This document shows positions 10,345 through 19,271 of a stretch of 60,958 bases of DNA, piece after piece. Where the stretch lies: the NCBI RefSeq assembly GCF_012184385.1, contig NZ_VSRL01000026.1, forward strand, positions 1 to 60,958, read 5' to 3'. The notes under the pieces are model-generated. The model saw only the letters and a list, made by a program, of their open reading frames with translations, had not been told where the DNA came from and did no database searches. The translations under genes and the position numbers were made by a program. The DNA is from Lentzea indica. GTDB taxonomy: Bacteria > Actinomycetota > Actinomycetes > Mycobacteriales > Pseudonocardiaceae. Position 1 is the first letter of the stretch. Each line of letters opens with the position of its first letter.

Positions 10345-10806
10345 GTGCGCGCACGCGATCTCGCTGAGGACTACCCACTGGTGCAGCTGACCGACGACGC
10401 GTTGACGGCTGCGCGGCTGATCGCCGAGCAGCGGCGGCCGGGCGTGGTGGTCGTGGACTCCGACGGCAGGCCGGTGACGGTGCTGCCGGGGTCGCAGGTG
10501 CTGCGGTTCATCATCCCCGGCTACGTGCAGGAGGACCCGTCGCTGGCCCGCGTCTACGACGAACGCGGCGGCGCCGAGGCCTGCGTCGGCAAGCTCGCCG
10601 GCCGCACGGTCAAGGAACTGCTTCCCGTCAAGGACAAGCGCTACGAGCTGCCCAGGGTGTCCGGCGACGCGACGGTGATGGAGTGCGCCGCCACGATGGC
10701 CCGGTTGCACTCGCCGTTGCTGCTGGTCAGTGACGGCGACGAGATACACGGGGTGGTGACCACCTCGCACCTGCTCGAGGTGCTCCTGGCAGGTCCGGCG
10801 ACATGA
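10345..10806 (+). CDS. CBS-domain protein
   Basis: GTG at 10345, placed by the family-like beginning MRARDLAEDYPLVQLTDDAL; 153 residues. Two CBS motifs are visible: residues about 10-50 (AARLIAEQRRPGVVVVDSDG) and about 105-150 (MECAATMARLHSPLLLVSDG, ending HGVVTTSHLLEVLL). CBS pairs bind adenosine nucleotides and regulate a partner. The next gene overlaps by four bases and encodes an ion or anion permease, so this protein probably gates or senses energy for that transporter. The chain continues a little upstream in frame, but without a clear ribosome-binding site. Confidence 0.8.
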   Translation: MRARDLAEDYPLVQLTDDALTAARLIAEQRRPGVVVVDSDGRPVTVLPGSQVLRFIIPGYVQEDPSLARVYDERGGAEACVGKLAGRTVKELLPVKDKRYELPRVSGDATVMECAATMARLHSPLLLVSDGDEIHGVVTTSHLLEVLLAGPAT

Positions 10807-11471
10807 GCTGGACCGCGCTCCTGTCGGTCGCGGTGTTCGTCGGTGCGTACATCCTCATCGCGACCGAACGCGTCCATCGGGTGGCCGCCGCGCTGGGTGG
10901 TGCCGCGCTGATGCTGGCGTTGCGGCTCACCGACGGCGAGACGGCGTTCCACTCGCTCGACGCCGGTGTCGACTGGAACGTGGTGTTCCTGCTGCTCGGC
11001 ATGATGATCATCGTCGGGGTGATCAAGCAGACCGGTCTGTTCGAGTTCCTCGCGATCGCCGCGGCCAAGCGCGCCAAGGGACGACCGTTCGCGGTGCTGG
11101 CGATGTTCGTCGTGATCACCGGGGTGGCGTCGGCGGCACTGGACAACGTCACCACGGTGCTGCTGATCGCGCCCGTGACGTTCCTGGTGTGCGATCGGCT
11201 GGCGCTCAACCCGATCCCGTTCCTGATCGCCGAAGTGATGGCGTCGAACATCGGCGGCACGGCGACGTTGATCGGTGACCCGCCGAACATCATCATCGCG
11301 AGCCGGTCCGGTCTGTCGTTCAACGACTTCCTGATCCACCTGGCGCCGTTCATCGTCGTGCTGATGATCGTGTTCGTGGTCGTGTGCCGGTACGCGTTGT
11401 TGGCCGCGAAGTCCTCGCGCACGAGCAGCAGGTTCGGCACGACGATCGTGGGAACGTCCGAGGTCCCGTAG
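10803..11471 (+). pseudogene. SLC13/ArsB-like ion transporter, N-terminal half only
   Basis: ATG at 10803 in an ATGA overlap with the CBS gene. Typical ArsB/NhaD-superfamily features follow: an initial helix (VAVFVGAYILIATERV), RVAAALGGAALML, WNVVFLLLGMMIIVGV, a helix pair with SAALDNVTTVLLIAPVTF, and the signature ASNIGGTATLIGDPPNIIIAS. About 197 residues match. From about 11391 the frame enters sequence that is the reverse complement of the neighbouring TAXI protein and stops at 11471. Family members have about 420-430 residues, so the second half, with half of the transport path, is missing. Either a real deletion or a mis-join. Confidence 0.75.
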
Positions 11472-12229
11472 GTCGCGGCGGGGATGGTCGCCGTGTCGTA
11501 GACCGGGCTGACCTTCTTCATCTCCGGCAGCAACGGGGTGATGTCGATGAACTTCACCCTGTCCTTGAGCGACGTCGTGATGTCGGTGATCTGCGGCGTC
11601 GGCAGCCCGCCGGACCAGATCAGGCCGTCGATGCTGCCGTCCTTCATCCCGTCCGCGGTCTTGGTCAGGTCCAGGCGCTGAGCGGCGACGTCGGAATCGA
11701 TGTTGAGGCCCGCCGACTTCAGCAACCGGCCCGCGATCACCTCGGTGCCGGACTTCGGCGACCCGGTGGAGATCCGCTTGCCCTTCATGTCGGCCACCGA
11801 GTTGATCCCGGCGTCCGCACGGACGAGCACCTGCGTGTAGTTCGGGTAGATCCGCGTCAGCGCCGCGATCTTCTCCTTCTTGCCGTTGAACGCGCCGGTG
11901 CCGTTCACCGCGTCCGCGGCGGTGTCCGCCAGCGAGAACGCGATGTCGTACGTGCCGCCGACGAGCTGCTGGATGTTCTGCACGGACGCGCCCGTCTCGG
12001 CGGAGGACGCCTTCAGCTTCGAGTTGTCGCTGATCAGCTTCGCCAGCCCGCCACCGACCACGAAGTACACGCCACCGGAGTTGCCGGTCGCGATCGTGAT
12101 CCGGCCGTCGGACGCCTCGCACGACGCGCCGCCACCGGACGCGTCAGGAGTTGTGGGTGTGCGCTTGCCGCCACACCCGGAAACCACGAGCGCCAAAGCG
12201 ATCGCACCGATCGCATACTTACGTAGCAT
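11391..12229 (-). pseudogene. TAXI-family TRAP transporter solute-binding lipoprotein, 3' end lost
   Basis: ATG at 12229 begins MLRKYAIGAIALALVVSGCG, a lipoprotein signal with lipobox VSGC. The mature part has TAXI hallmarks: ITIATGNSGGVYFVVGGGLA near the N-terminus, AETGASVQNIQQLVGGTYDIAF, and later KGKRISTGSPKSGTEV and VPNLLLVRED. It captures a small acidic solute (glutamate, glutarate or similar in other members) for the TRAP permease encoded just upstream with an 11-base overlap. Homology ends at ...REDFAANNAY at about 11391; full-length members continue for about 50-70 residues. Past that point the frame is antisense to the SLC13 gene and does not stop until 10727. Confidence 0.75.
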
Positions 12230-14156
12230 CACGAACCCTCCCACGGGTGACCAGGTGTACCGCCACGGCCACCACGAGGAATCCGGCCCCGATGGCGATC
12301 GTCAACGGCTGCAGGTAGAGCAGGAACAACGCGGCCGGCACGCACAGAACACGTTCCGGCCAACGCGCAGGACCGAACAACCAACCGCCCGTGAGAACTG
12401 CCAGGGCGGCGACCCCCAGTGCGGACGCGCCGAACGTCCACACCGACTCCAGCAACGACCCCCGCAACAGCAGCGCGGCGCCGGAGTCGGTCAGCACGAA
12501 GGCCAGCGGCACCAGGAACGCCGGCAGCGTGTACTTCCACGTCTGCCACATCGTCTTCATGACATCGCCGCCGGTCAGCGCGGCAGCGGCCACCGCGGCG
12601 AGCGCCGTCGGCGGCGTCACCTCGGAGAGCACCGCGTAGTAGAAGATGAACATCGCGGTCTCGGCGGGCTCGACGCCCAGAGTGATCAACGCCGGACCGA
12701 TCACGACCCACGAGATGATGAACGACGCCGTCACCGGCACCGCAAGACCGAGCACCGACACCGCGACGGCCGAGAACACCGCCGTCAGCATCAGGACCAC
12801 GACCTCGGACGACGCCAGCGCGGAAGCCAGGTCCACCAGGGACCCCGCAAGCGCTTGCCCCAGCCCGGTCTTGGTGATCGTCGACGTGACCACACCGGCC
12901 GCCGCGCACACCGCGATCACCGGGAACGCCGAGCGCACGCCGATCGACAGCGCGTCGGCCACCAGCCGGAACCAGTCGCGCCGGTGGTTGATCAACGCGA
13001 ACAGCGCGGCGACGCCGGTCGCGTACACCACGGCCTTGTAGACCGGGATGTCGAGCGCCAGGAAGACGATGATGATCCCGAGCGACAGGAAGTGGTACCA
13101 GCCGAGCTTCAGCACGTCCCAGAACCGCGGCGCGTCCACGTCGACCGGCTTGGCACCGAACCGCCGCGCGTCGGCCTCGACCGCCAGCGCGATGCCCAGG
13201 TAGTAGAGCAACGTCGGAATGACCGCCCAGATCAGCACCGACAGGTACGAGACCTGCAGGTACTCGGCGATGATGAACGCCGCCGCGCCCAGTGTCGGCG
13301 GCGACAGGATCGCCCCGATGCCGGACGCCGCGAGCAGCCCGCCCGCGTTCTCCTTCGGATAACCGGCCTTCTGCAGCATCGGCCACGTCACGGCTCCCAA
13401 CGACACCGTCGTCGCGGTACCGGATCCCGACACCGTCCCGAGCAGGAAGCCCGCGGTCGCGGCGGTACGGCCGGGCGCGGTCCGCGACTTCCTGAACGCG
13501 GCGAAGCTGATGTCGACGAAGAACGTCCCGGCACCGGAAGCGTTCAGCACCGCGCCGTAGATCGTGAACAGCACGATGTAGGTCGCCGCGACGTCCAGCG
13601 GCGTCCCGTAGAACCCGCTGGCGTCGTTGAAGAACCCGTTGATGATCTGCGCGAAGTCGACGCCGGAGTGCGCGATCGACCACGACGGCGGCAGGAACCC
13701 GCCGTAGTAGGCGTAAGCGATGAACGCCAGGCACACCACTGGAAGTACCCAGCCCGTCGTGCGCCGGCACGCCTCCAGGATCAGGACGAGCAGCACCGCG
13801 CCCGCGGCCACGTCCAAAGAGGTCAGCTGCCCCTGCCGGTTGAGGAACTCGTCAAAGCCCCCGAACAGCGGATACGCTCCGACGACGAACGCAGCCGCTG
13901 CCAGCACCCAGTCCCACCAGGGCGGCGCGTGCCCGCGACCGTAGGACAGGAACACCAGCGGCAGCGTGACCGCCAGGAAGATGATCAGGTAGTACTGGCT
14001 TCCCTTGGCGAACGGGAAGAAGACCTGCTTGAGCACCAGAAGGGCGATCAGCAGGCCGGCGATCCACAGCGCCCGCTCCCACCTGGGTGAGAGCGAACGC
14101 GACGGCATCTCCTCGTCGTGCTCCGCCACGATGCGGGCGAGGTCCGGGTTGGCCAC
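12219..14156 (-). CDS. TRAP transporter fused permease (DctQM type, TAXI-associated)
   Basis: GTG at 14156, six bases after a TACGGT -10 box, looks leaderless; 645 residues. Many hydrophobic helices, with the fused small (DctQ-like) part at the N-terminus and the large DctM part from about residue 115. The DctM signatures are FLLGTVSGSGTATTVSLG, GGLLAASGIGAILSPPTLGA and later SEVTPPTALAAVAAAALTG. It moves the solute captured by the TAXI lipoprotein, driven by a Na+ or H+ gradient. The two genes form one leftward operon. Confidence 0.9.
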   Translation of the reverse strand: MANPDLARIVAEHDEEMPSRSLSPRWERALWIAGLLIALLVLKQVFFPFAKGSQYYLIIFLAVTLPLVFLSYGRGHAPPWWDWVLAAAAFVVGAYPLFGGFDEFLNRQGQLTSLDVAAGAVLLVLILEACRRTTGWVLPVVCLAFIAYAYYGGFLPPSWSIAHSGVDFAQIINGFFNDASGFYGTPLDVAATYIVLFTIYGAVLNASGAGTFFVDISFAAFRKSRTAPGRTAATAGFLLGTVSGSGTATTVSLGAVTWPMLQKAGYPKENAGGLLAASGIGAILSPPTLGAAAFIIAEYLQVSYLSVLIWAVIPTLLYYLGIALAVEADARRFGAKPVDVDAPRFWDVLKLGWYHFLSLGIIIVFLALDIPVYKAVVYATGVAALFALINHRRDWFRLVADALSIGVRSAFPVIAVCAAAGVVTSTITKTGLGQALAGSLVDLASALASSEVVVLMLTAVFSAVAVSVLGLAVPVTASFIISWVVIGPALITLGVEPAETAMFIFYYAVLSEVTPPTALAAVAAAALTGGDVMKTMWQTWKYTLPAFLVPLAFVLTDSGAALLLRGSLLESVWTFGASALGVAALAVLTGGWLFGPARWPERVLCVPAALFLLYLQPLTIAIGAGFLVVAVAVHLVTRGRVRDAT

Positions 14157-14221
14157 GATCGCACCGTACTGTGGGGCCGATCACAGCGTTAGACGATCAA
14201 TCCAAAGGGATTGCAAAGACT

Positions 14222-14491
14222 TCAGACGACGGCACTGTCCACATAGCACCAGCGCCAGTCCTCGCCAGGCTCGAACGAGCGCATGACCGGATGCCGGGAC
14301 GAGGTGTAGTGCTTGGTCGCGTGCTTGCCAGGACTCGAGTCGCAGCACGCCACGTGCCCGCAGGAAAGGCACATCCGCAGGTGAGCCCAGTTGCGCTCAC
14401 CCTCAGCAAGGCAGTCGACACAGCCATCGGCCGACTCCGGCGCCACCGACGGGGGCAGCGCTCCCACGTGCGAACAGGTCATGCCGTCCAT
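14222..14491 (-). CDS. UBP-type zinc-finger domain protein
   Basis: ATG at 14491 (a second ATG at 14482 is possible); 89 residues. Cys and His follow the zf-UBP pattern: C-x(n)-CVDC, then MCLSCGHVACCDSS, then H-x-TKHYTSSRHPVM, ending WCYVD. In eukaryotes this fold binds the ubiquitin C-terminus; actinobacteria keep stand-alone copies of unknown role. The gene is divergent from a Na+/H+ antiporter with only 11 bases between the two start codons. That spacing and my recollection that some actinobacterial antiporters carry this domain fused at the C-terminus suggest a functional link. Confidence 0.8.
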   Translation of the reverse strand: MDGMTCSHVGALPPSVAPESADGCVDCLAEGERNWAHLRMCLSCGHVACCDSSPGKHATKHYTSSRHPVMRSFEPGEDWRWCYVDSAVV

Positions 14492-14502
14492 CTTTACGCA
14501 GA

Positions 14503-16059
14503 ATGAGCGGCATGCACGGGCCTGAACTTCTTCTGCTGCTGCTCGGGGCGCTGGTCGTCACGTCCATCGCCCGCCGGCTGAACTGGTCGGCACCACTGGT
14601 GCTGGTCGCGGTCGGGCTCGTGGTCTCGTTCATACCGGGGGTGCCGGAGTTCGGGATCGATCCCCATCTGATCCTGGTCCTGGTGCTGCCGCCGCTGCTC
14701 TACAGCGCCGCGCTGGACAGCTCGTACCTCAACATCCGCGCGAACCTGCGGCCGATCGGACTGCTGGCGGTCGGGTTGGTGCTGTTCACGACGTTCGTGG
14801 TGGGCGTGACGGCGACGTTCGTCTTCCCGGACCTGCCGTTCGCCGCCGCGCTGGTCCTCGGCGCGGTGGTGGCCCCGCCGGACGCCGTCGCGGCCGTCGC
14901 GATCGGGCGCAAGCTCGGCCTGCAACGCCGTGCGATGACGCTGCTGGTCGGCGAGAGCCTGATCAACGACGCCACGGCGCTGACCGCGTTCAAGGTCGCG
15001 GTGGCGGCCGCGGCAGGCGCTGCCATGCACCCTGCCCAGGGCGTCGGGTTGTTCCTGCTGGTCACGGCGGGTGGTATCGCCATCGGCCTGGTCGTGGGCG
15101 TGGTGGTCAGGTTCCTGCGCAAGCGGCTCTGCGAGGGTGTGCTGGAAAGCGCTCTGGGCCTGCTGGTGCCGTTCGGCGCCTACCTGCTCGCCGAAGAGGC
15201 CGCGCACGTGTCCGGTGTGCTCGCGGTCGTCGTCGCGGGCCTCTACATCGGCCACCACTCGCCGCGCGGCACCTACGCGACCCGGCTGCAGGACGCGGCG
15301 GTGTGGCGGTCGGTGGACGTGCTGCTGGAGTCGTTCGTCTTCGCGCTGATCGGGCTGCAGCTGTCGGCGATCATCAGCGCCGTCGACCTGAACGCCGGTC
15401 TGTTGCTGGGCGCTGGGGCCGTGCTGCTGGCCACGATCCTGGCCAGGTTCGTGTGGATGTACCCGGCCTCGTACGTCCCGATGTACCTGTCCAAGCGCCT
15501 GCGGGAGCGCGAACGCTGGCCGCACCTCGGCCAGGTCACGGTGATCTCGTGGGCGGGCATGCGCGGTGTCGTGACGCTCGCCGCGGCGGCCGCGATACCG
15601 GAGGACGTTCCGGGACGGGACATCATCCTGTTCTGCGCCTTCGTGGTGACGGTCGCCACGCTGCTGCTGCAGGGCACGACGTTGCCGTGGCTGATCAACA
15701 AGATCGGGTTCGAGGGCGACGACGTCCGCAAGGACGCGCTCGCGGAAGCCCAGATCCAGCACCGGGCGGCGCAGGCGGCGGTGGACCGGCTGGACCAGGA
15801 GATCGCCGACGTGCCCGAGCACGTCGCCGACCAGCTGCGATCCCTCGCCGAGCACAGGGGCAACGCCGCGTGGGAACGGCTCGGGCGTCAGGAGGAGGAG
15901 AGCCCAGCTGCCGCGTACCGGCGACTGCGCAGGATGATGCTGAGCGCCGAACGTGACGAGTTCATCAAGGCCAGGGACTCCGGCGAGATCGACGACGAGG
16001 TGCTCTTCCGGGTGCTGCGGGAGCTGGACTTGGAGGAAGCCGCACTTTCCCGTGAGTAA
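14503..16059 (+). CDS. Na+/H+ antiporter, CPA1/NhaP family
   Basis: ATG at 14503; 518 residues. Twelve or so helices with CPA1 features: VLPPLLYSAALDSS, the carboxylate-rich helix VVAPPDAVAAVAIGRKLGLQ, GESLINDATALTAFKV (the ND pair of the ion site) and SWAGMRGVVTLAAAAAIPED. A hydrophilic C-terminal tail of about 110 residues includes a probable coiled coil (AEAQIQHRAAQAAVDRLDQE). It exports Na+ in exchange for H+ at the cytoplasmic membrane. There is no room for a normal 5' leader that avoids the divergent zinc-finger gene, so its promoter lies inside that gene or is shared. Confidence 0.92.
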   Translation: MSGMHGPELLLLLLGALVVTSIARRLNWSAPLVLVAVGLVVSFIPGVPEFGIDPHLILVLVLPPLLYSAALDSSYLNIRANLRPIGLLAVGLVLFTTFVVGVTATFVFPDLPFAAALVLGAVVAPPDAVAAVAIGRKLGLQRRAMTLLVGESLINDATALTAFKVAVAAAAGAAMHPAQGVGLFLLVTAGGIAIGLVVGVVVRFLRKRLCEGVLESALGLLVPFGAYLLAEEAAHVSGVLAVVVAGLYIGHHSPRGTYATRLQDAAVWRSVDVLLESFVFALIGLQLSAIISAVDLNAGLLLGAGAVLLATILARFVWMYPASYVPMYLSKRLRERERWPHLGQVTVISWAGMRGVVTLAAAAAIPEDVPGRDIILFCAFVVTVATLLLQGTTLPWLINKIGFEGDDVRKDALAEAQIQHRAAQAAVDRLDQEIADVPEHVADQLRSLAEHRGNAAWERLGRQEEESPAAAYRRLRRMMLSAERDEFIKARDSGEIDDEVLFRVLRELDLEEAALSRE

Positions 16060-16125
16060 CCGTTCACCTGCATTTCGTGTTGCGATGCTTGGGTGCGCTC
16101 TCAACACCAACTGGGAGGTCGAACG

Positions 16126-17208
16126 ATGTATCGGAGAGGTCTAGCCGCCGTAGTTCTCGTCTTCGCGGGTGCGGTGGTGGCGTCCCTGCCCTCCGCGTCG
16201 GCGCACGACGACAAGGGTCCGATCGTGATCGGGCACCGCGGCGCGTCCGCATACCGGCCCGAACACACGCTGGCGGCCTACGAGCTCGCGGCCCGCATGG
16301 GCGCCGACTTCGTCGAACCGGACCTGGTGTCCACGAAGGACGGAAAGCTGGTCGCCCGGCACGAGAACGAGATCGGCGGTACCACCGACGTCTCGACCAA
16401 GACCCAGTTCGCCGACCGCAAGAAGACCAAGGTCATCGACGGCACGCCGGTCACCGGCTGGTTCACCGAGGACTTCACGCTCGCCGAGCTGAAGACGTTG
16501 CGCGCCAAGGAACGCATCCCGGCGATCCGCCCGCGCAACACCCTCTACGACGGCCGGTTCGAGGTGCCGACGCTGCAGGAGGTCATCGACCTCACCAAGC
16601 GCCTGTCCCGCGAGCTGCACCGCGAGATCGGCATCTACCCGGAGACCAAGCACCCGACGTACTTCCAGTCGATCGGTCTCGCGCTGGAGCCGAAGCTCGT
16701 CGACGTGCTCAACCGCAACGGCCTCAACCGCCGCGGCGCCAAGGTCTACGTGCAGTCGTTCGAGGTCGCGAACCTCAAGGAGCTCAACAAGAGCCTGCGG
16801 GTCCCGGTGGTCCAGCTGATCAACGCCTCCGGTGCCCCGTACGACTTCGTCGCCGGCGGTGACAAGCGCACCTACAGCGACATGGTCACCCCTGCCGGGC
16901 TGAAGGAGATCGCGACCTACGCGGACGGCATCGGCGCCACGAAGGACCGGATCATCCCGCGCGACGCCGCCGGGTTCCTGCAGCAGCCGACCACACTGGT
17001 CCAGGACGCGCACAAGGCTCGGTTGATCGTGCACGCCTGGACGTTCCGCAACGAGAACTCGTTCCTGCCGGCCGACTTCAGGTCCTCGGCCGACCCGGCC
17101 GCGTACGGCCGGGCCTTCGAGGAGTACGACCTGTTCTTCAAGCAGGGCCTCGACGGCGTGTTCGCGGACAACCCCGACACGGCGGTCGAAGCCAAGGTCA
17201 AGCGCTAG
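16126..17208 (+). CDS. Secreted glycerophosphodiester phosphodiesterase
   Basis: ATG at 16126 follows GGGAGG; 360 residues. A cleavable signal peptide (RRGLAAVVLVFAGAVVASLP, then SASA-H) directs export. The mature enzyme begins with the GDPD signature VIGHRGASAYRPEHTLAAYE (His and Arg-Gly of the active site), with metal-binding Glu in FVEPDLVSTKDGKLVARHEN and EIGIYPETKHP; it ends with GLDGVFADNPDTAV, all standard. It hydrolyses glycerophosphodiesters from phospholipids to glycerol-3-phosphate and an alcohol, scavenging phosphate and carbon. Its 3' end overlaps the convergent ssuD by 11 bases. Confidence 0.93.
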   Translation: MYRRGLAAVVLVFAGAVVASLPSASAHDDKGPIVIGHRGASAYRPEHTLAAYELAARMGADFVEPDLVSTKDGKLVARHENEIGGTTDVSTKTQFADRKKTKVIDGTPVTGWFTEDFTLAELKTLRAKERIPAIRPRNTLYDGRFEVPTLQEVIDLTKRLSRELHREIGIYPETKHPTYFQSIGLALEPKLVDVLNRNGLNRRGAKVYVQSFEVANLKELNKSLRVPVVQLINASGAPYDFVAGGDKRTYSDMVTPAGLKEIATYADGIGATKDRIIPRDAAGFLQQPTTLVQDAHKARLIVHAWTFRNENSFLPADFRSSADPAAYGRAFEEYDLFFKQGLDGVFADNPDTAVEAKVKR

Positions 17209-18322
17209 CCAGTGCGAGCGTGCGGTCCCCGTCGAGCAGACCTCGCTGCTTGAGCAGGGGCCGCACGCCCTCGCCGAACCAGTAGGCCTCTTCCAGGTGC
17301 GGGTAGCCGGAGAGGATGAACTCGCTGATCCCGATGGAGTGGTACTCCTCGATGAGATCGGCGACCTCGGAGTGCGAGCCCACCAGCGCCGTCCCCGCGC
17401 CACCGCGCACCAGCCCGACACCGGCCCACAGGTTCGGGTGGATCTCCAGGCCTCGCACACCACGGCTGAGGTCACCGCCGTGCAGCGCCACGATCCGTTG
17501 CTGCCCAACGGATTCCGATGCGCGCAGCTGTTCCTGCGCCTTCGCCACCGCTGCCGGGTCCAGCGCGTCGAGCAGCCGTGACGCCGCCGCCCAAGCCTCA
17601 GCCGAGGTGTCCCGGCTGATCGTGTGCAGCCGGATGCCGAACCGGATGGGCCGGTCCGTCAACGCCCGCACCCGTGCGATCTTCGCCGCCACGTCCTGCG
17701 GCGGTTCACCCCACGTCAGGTAGACATCCGCGTTGCGGGCCGCCACCGGCAAAGCCGCGTCCGAAGAGCCGCCGAAGTAGATCGGCGGAACCGGGTCCGG
17801 CGCGGCCAGCACCGTAGCGCCCTCGACCTGATAGTGCTTGCCCTGGAACGAATACGGCTTGCCGCTCCACACACCGCGCACGATCTGGAGGAACTCGTCG
17901 GTGCGCGAGTAGCGCTGGTCGTGGTCGAGCCAGTCGCCGAACCGTTGCTGCTCAACGGAATCGCCACCGGTGACGACGTTCAGCAGCAGCCGGCCGCGTG
18001 AGATCCGCTGGTACGTCGAGGCCATCTGCGCGGCGAGAGTCGGCGACAGCACGCCCGGCCGGAACGCCACGAGGAACTTCAGCGTCGTGGTCTGGCTGAT
18101 CAGCGCGGCCGTGGTCAGCCAGGCGTCCTCGCACCATGTACCGGTCGGCGTGAGCACGCCGGTGAACCCGACCTGCTCGGCCGTGCGCGCGATCTGCGCC
18201 AAGTAGTCGATGTCCGGCTCACGACGTGTTCCGGCAGCCGGTGCGCGGTTGGCGTGGAAGTGCTCCACGACCGTGCGCCCGTCACCGGACGTCGGCAGGA
18301 ACCAGTGCAGCGTGATGCTCAT
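17198..18322 (-). CDS. ssuD: FMNH2-dependent alkanesulfonate monooxygenase
   Basis: ATG at 18322, overlapping the ssuA stop by four bases; 374 residues. A bacterial luciferase-like TIM barrel with SsuD-type motifs: LHWFLPTSGDGR at the N-terminus, GFTGVLTPTGTWCEDAW, LKFLVAFRPGVLSPTLAAQM, LLLNVVTGGDSVEQQRFGDW and PPIYFGGSSDAA. It cleaves alkanesulfonates to aldehyde and sulfite using FMNH2 and O2, supplying sulfur during sulfate starvation. It is the last gene of a leftward operon with its ABC transporter. No flavin reductase (SsuE) is seen nearby. Confidence 0.92.
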   Translation of the reverse strand: MSITLHWFLPTSGDGRTVVEHFHANRAPAAGTRREPDIDYLAQIARTAEQVGFTGVLTPTGTWCEDAWLTTAALISQTTTLKFLVAFRPGVLSPTLAAQMASTYQRISRGRLLLNVVTGGDSVEQQRFGDWLDHDQRYSRTDEFLQIVRGVWSGKPYSFQGKHYQVEGATVLAAPDPVPPIYFGGSSDAALPVAARNADVYLTWGEPPQDVAAKIARVRALTDRPIRFGIRLHTISRDTSAEAWAAASRLLDALDPAAVAKAQEQLRASESVGQQRIVALHGGDLSRGVRGLEIHPNLWAGVGLVRGGAGTALVGSHSEVADLIEEYHSIGISEFILSGYPHLEEAYWFGEGVRPLLKQRGLLDGDRTLALASA

Positions 18323-19271
18323 GCCAGATCTCCCTGGAACCTCGTGTCGACGAACTTCGCGAAGTCGACCTTGCCCGGCAACGTCTTGTCCTCGGTGAAC
18401 GCGTCCGCGAGCTCCTGCTCGGACTTGATCAGCGTGTCGTCGATCTTCACCGGCAGGTCGCCGTTGCGGTTCACCGCGGCGAGCGCGACCTCGTACTTCA
18501 GGCCCGTCTCCGCCGCCCACGCCTTCGCCCACTCCTCTCGGTGCGTGTCGGCCCACTTCTGCGCCTTGTAGTAGCGGATCAGGTATTCCTTGAGCGCCGG
18601 GTTCTTCCCCTTGTCGTCCAACGCCTTGCGGCCGGCGACCTGGAAGCCGTACCCGTTGGACCTGCCCTCACCGGTGTTCAGCACACGAGCCTTGGCCTCG
18701 TGCTGCGCCTGTGCGGTGTACGGGTCCCAGACCGCCCACGCGTCGACCTTGCCCTGGGTGAACGCGCCGTACGCGTCAGAGGGCTGCAGGTAGTTCAGCG
18801 TGACGTCCTTGGTCGTCAGACCGTTGGCCCGCAATGTGAGCAGCACCTGGCCGTGTGCCGAACTGCCCTTGGCGACCGCGATGTTCTTGCCCTTCAACTC
18901 GCTGACACTCCGAAGAGGCGAGTTCTCCTGCACGAGGATCGCGTCTGCTTCGACCTCTCCCTTCGACGCACCGACCGCGGCGATCTTGGCGTTCGCGGCG
19001 GCGGCGAAGATCGGCGGCGTGTTGCCGACACCGCCGAGGTCGATCGCACCGGCGGACGCGCTTCAAGCAGCGGCGGACCTGATGTGAACGTCGACCACTC
19101 GATCTTGTACGGGAAGTCGTTCAGCAGACCGGCGGCCGTGAGCAGCGCCTTCGCCCCGCCCTTCTGGTCGCCGACCTTGAGCACGACCTCACCGGCGGGG
19201 GAGTCCTGCGCGGTGGCCGAGCACCCGGTGGTGAAGATGATCGCGGCGAGCAGGCTAAGCAGCTTCTTCAA
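18319..19271 (-). pseudogene. ssuA: Aliphatic sulfonate ABC transporter substrate-binding lipoprotein, apparent single-base deletion
   Basis: TTG at 19271 is chosen because GGGAG lies six bases upstream; the protein opens LKKLLSLLAAIIFTTGCSAT with lipobox TTGC. The N-terminal lobe has VLKVGDQKGGAKALL. The frame fails near 19055-19061 (LLEA then arginine-rich noise), and resumes one frame over as SAGAIDLGGVGNTPPIFAAA, a classic SsuA segment. It continues through VAKGSSAHGQVLLTLRANGL and AVWDPYTAQAQHEA to the stop at 18319. One restored G gives 317 residues. It overlaps ssuB by 17 bases and ssuD by 4. Confidence 0.88.

Noticed and set aside
10727-11390. Continuation of the TAXI protein frame past 11391
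   Set aside because: This stretch is antisense to the SLC13-like gene and has no TAXI features; it is read-through after truncation.
11880-14090. A 736-codon rightward frame antisense to the TRAP permease
   Set aside because: Composition is shadow-like (R/H/Q/D-rich) and the opposite strand encodes a complete permease.
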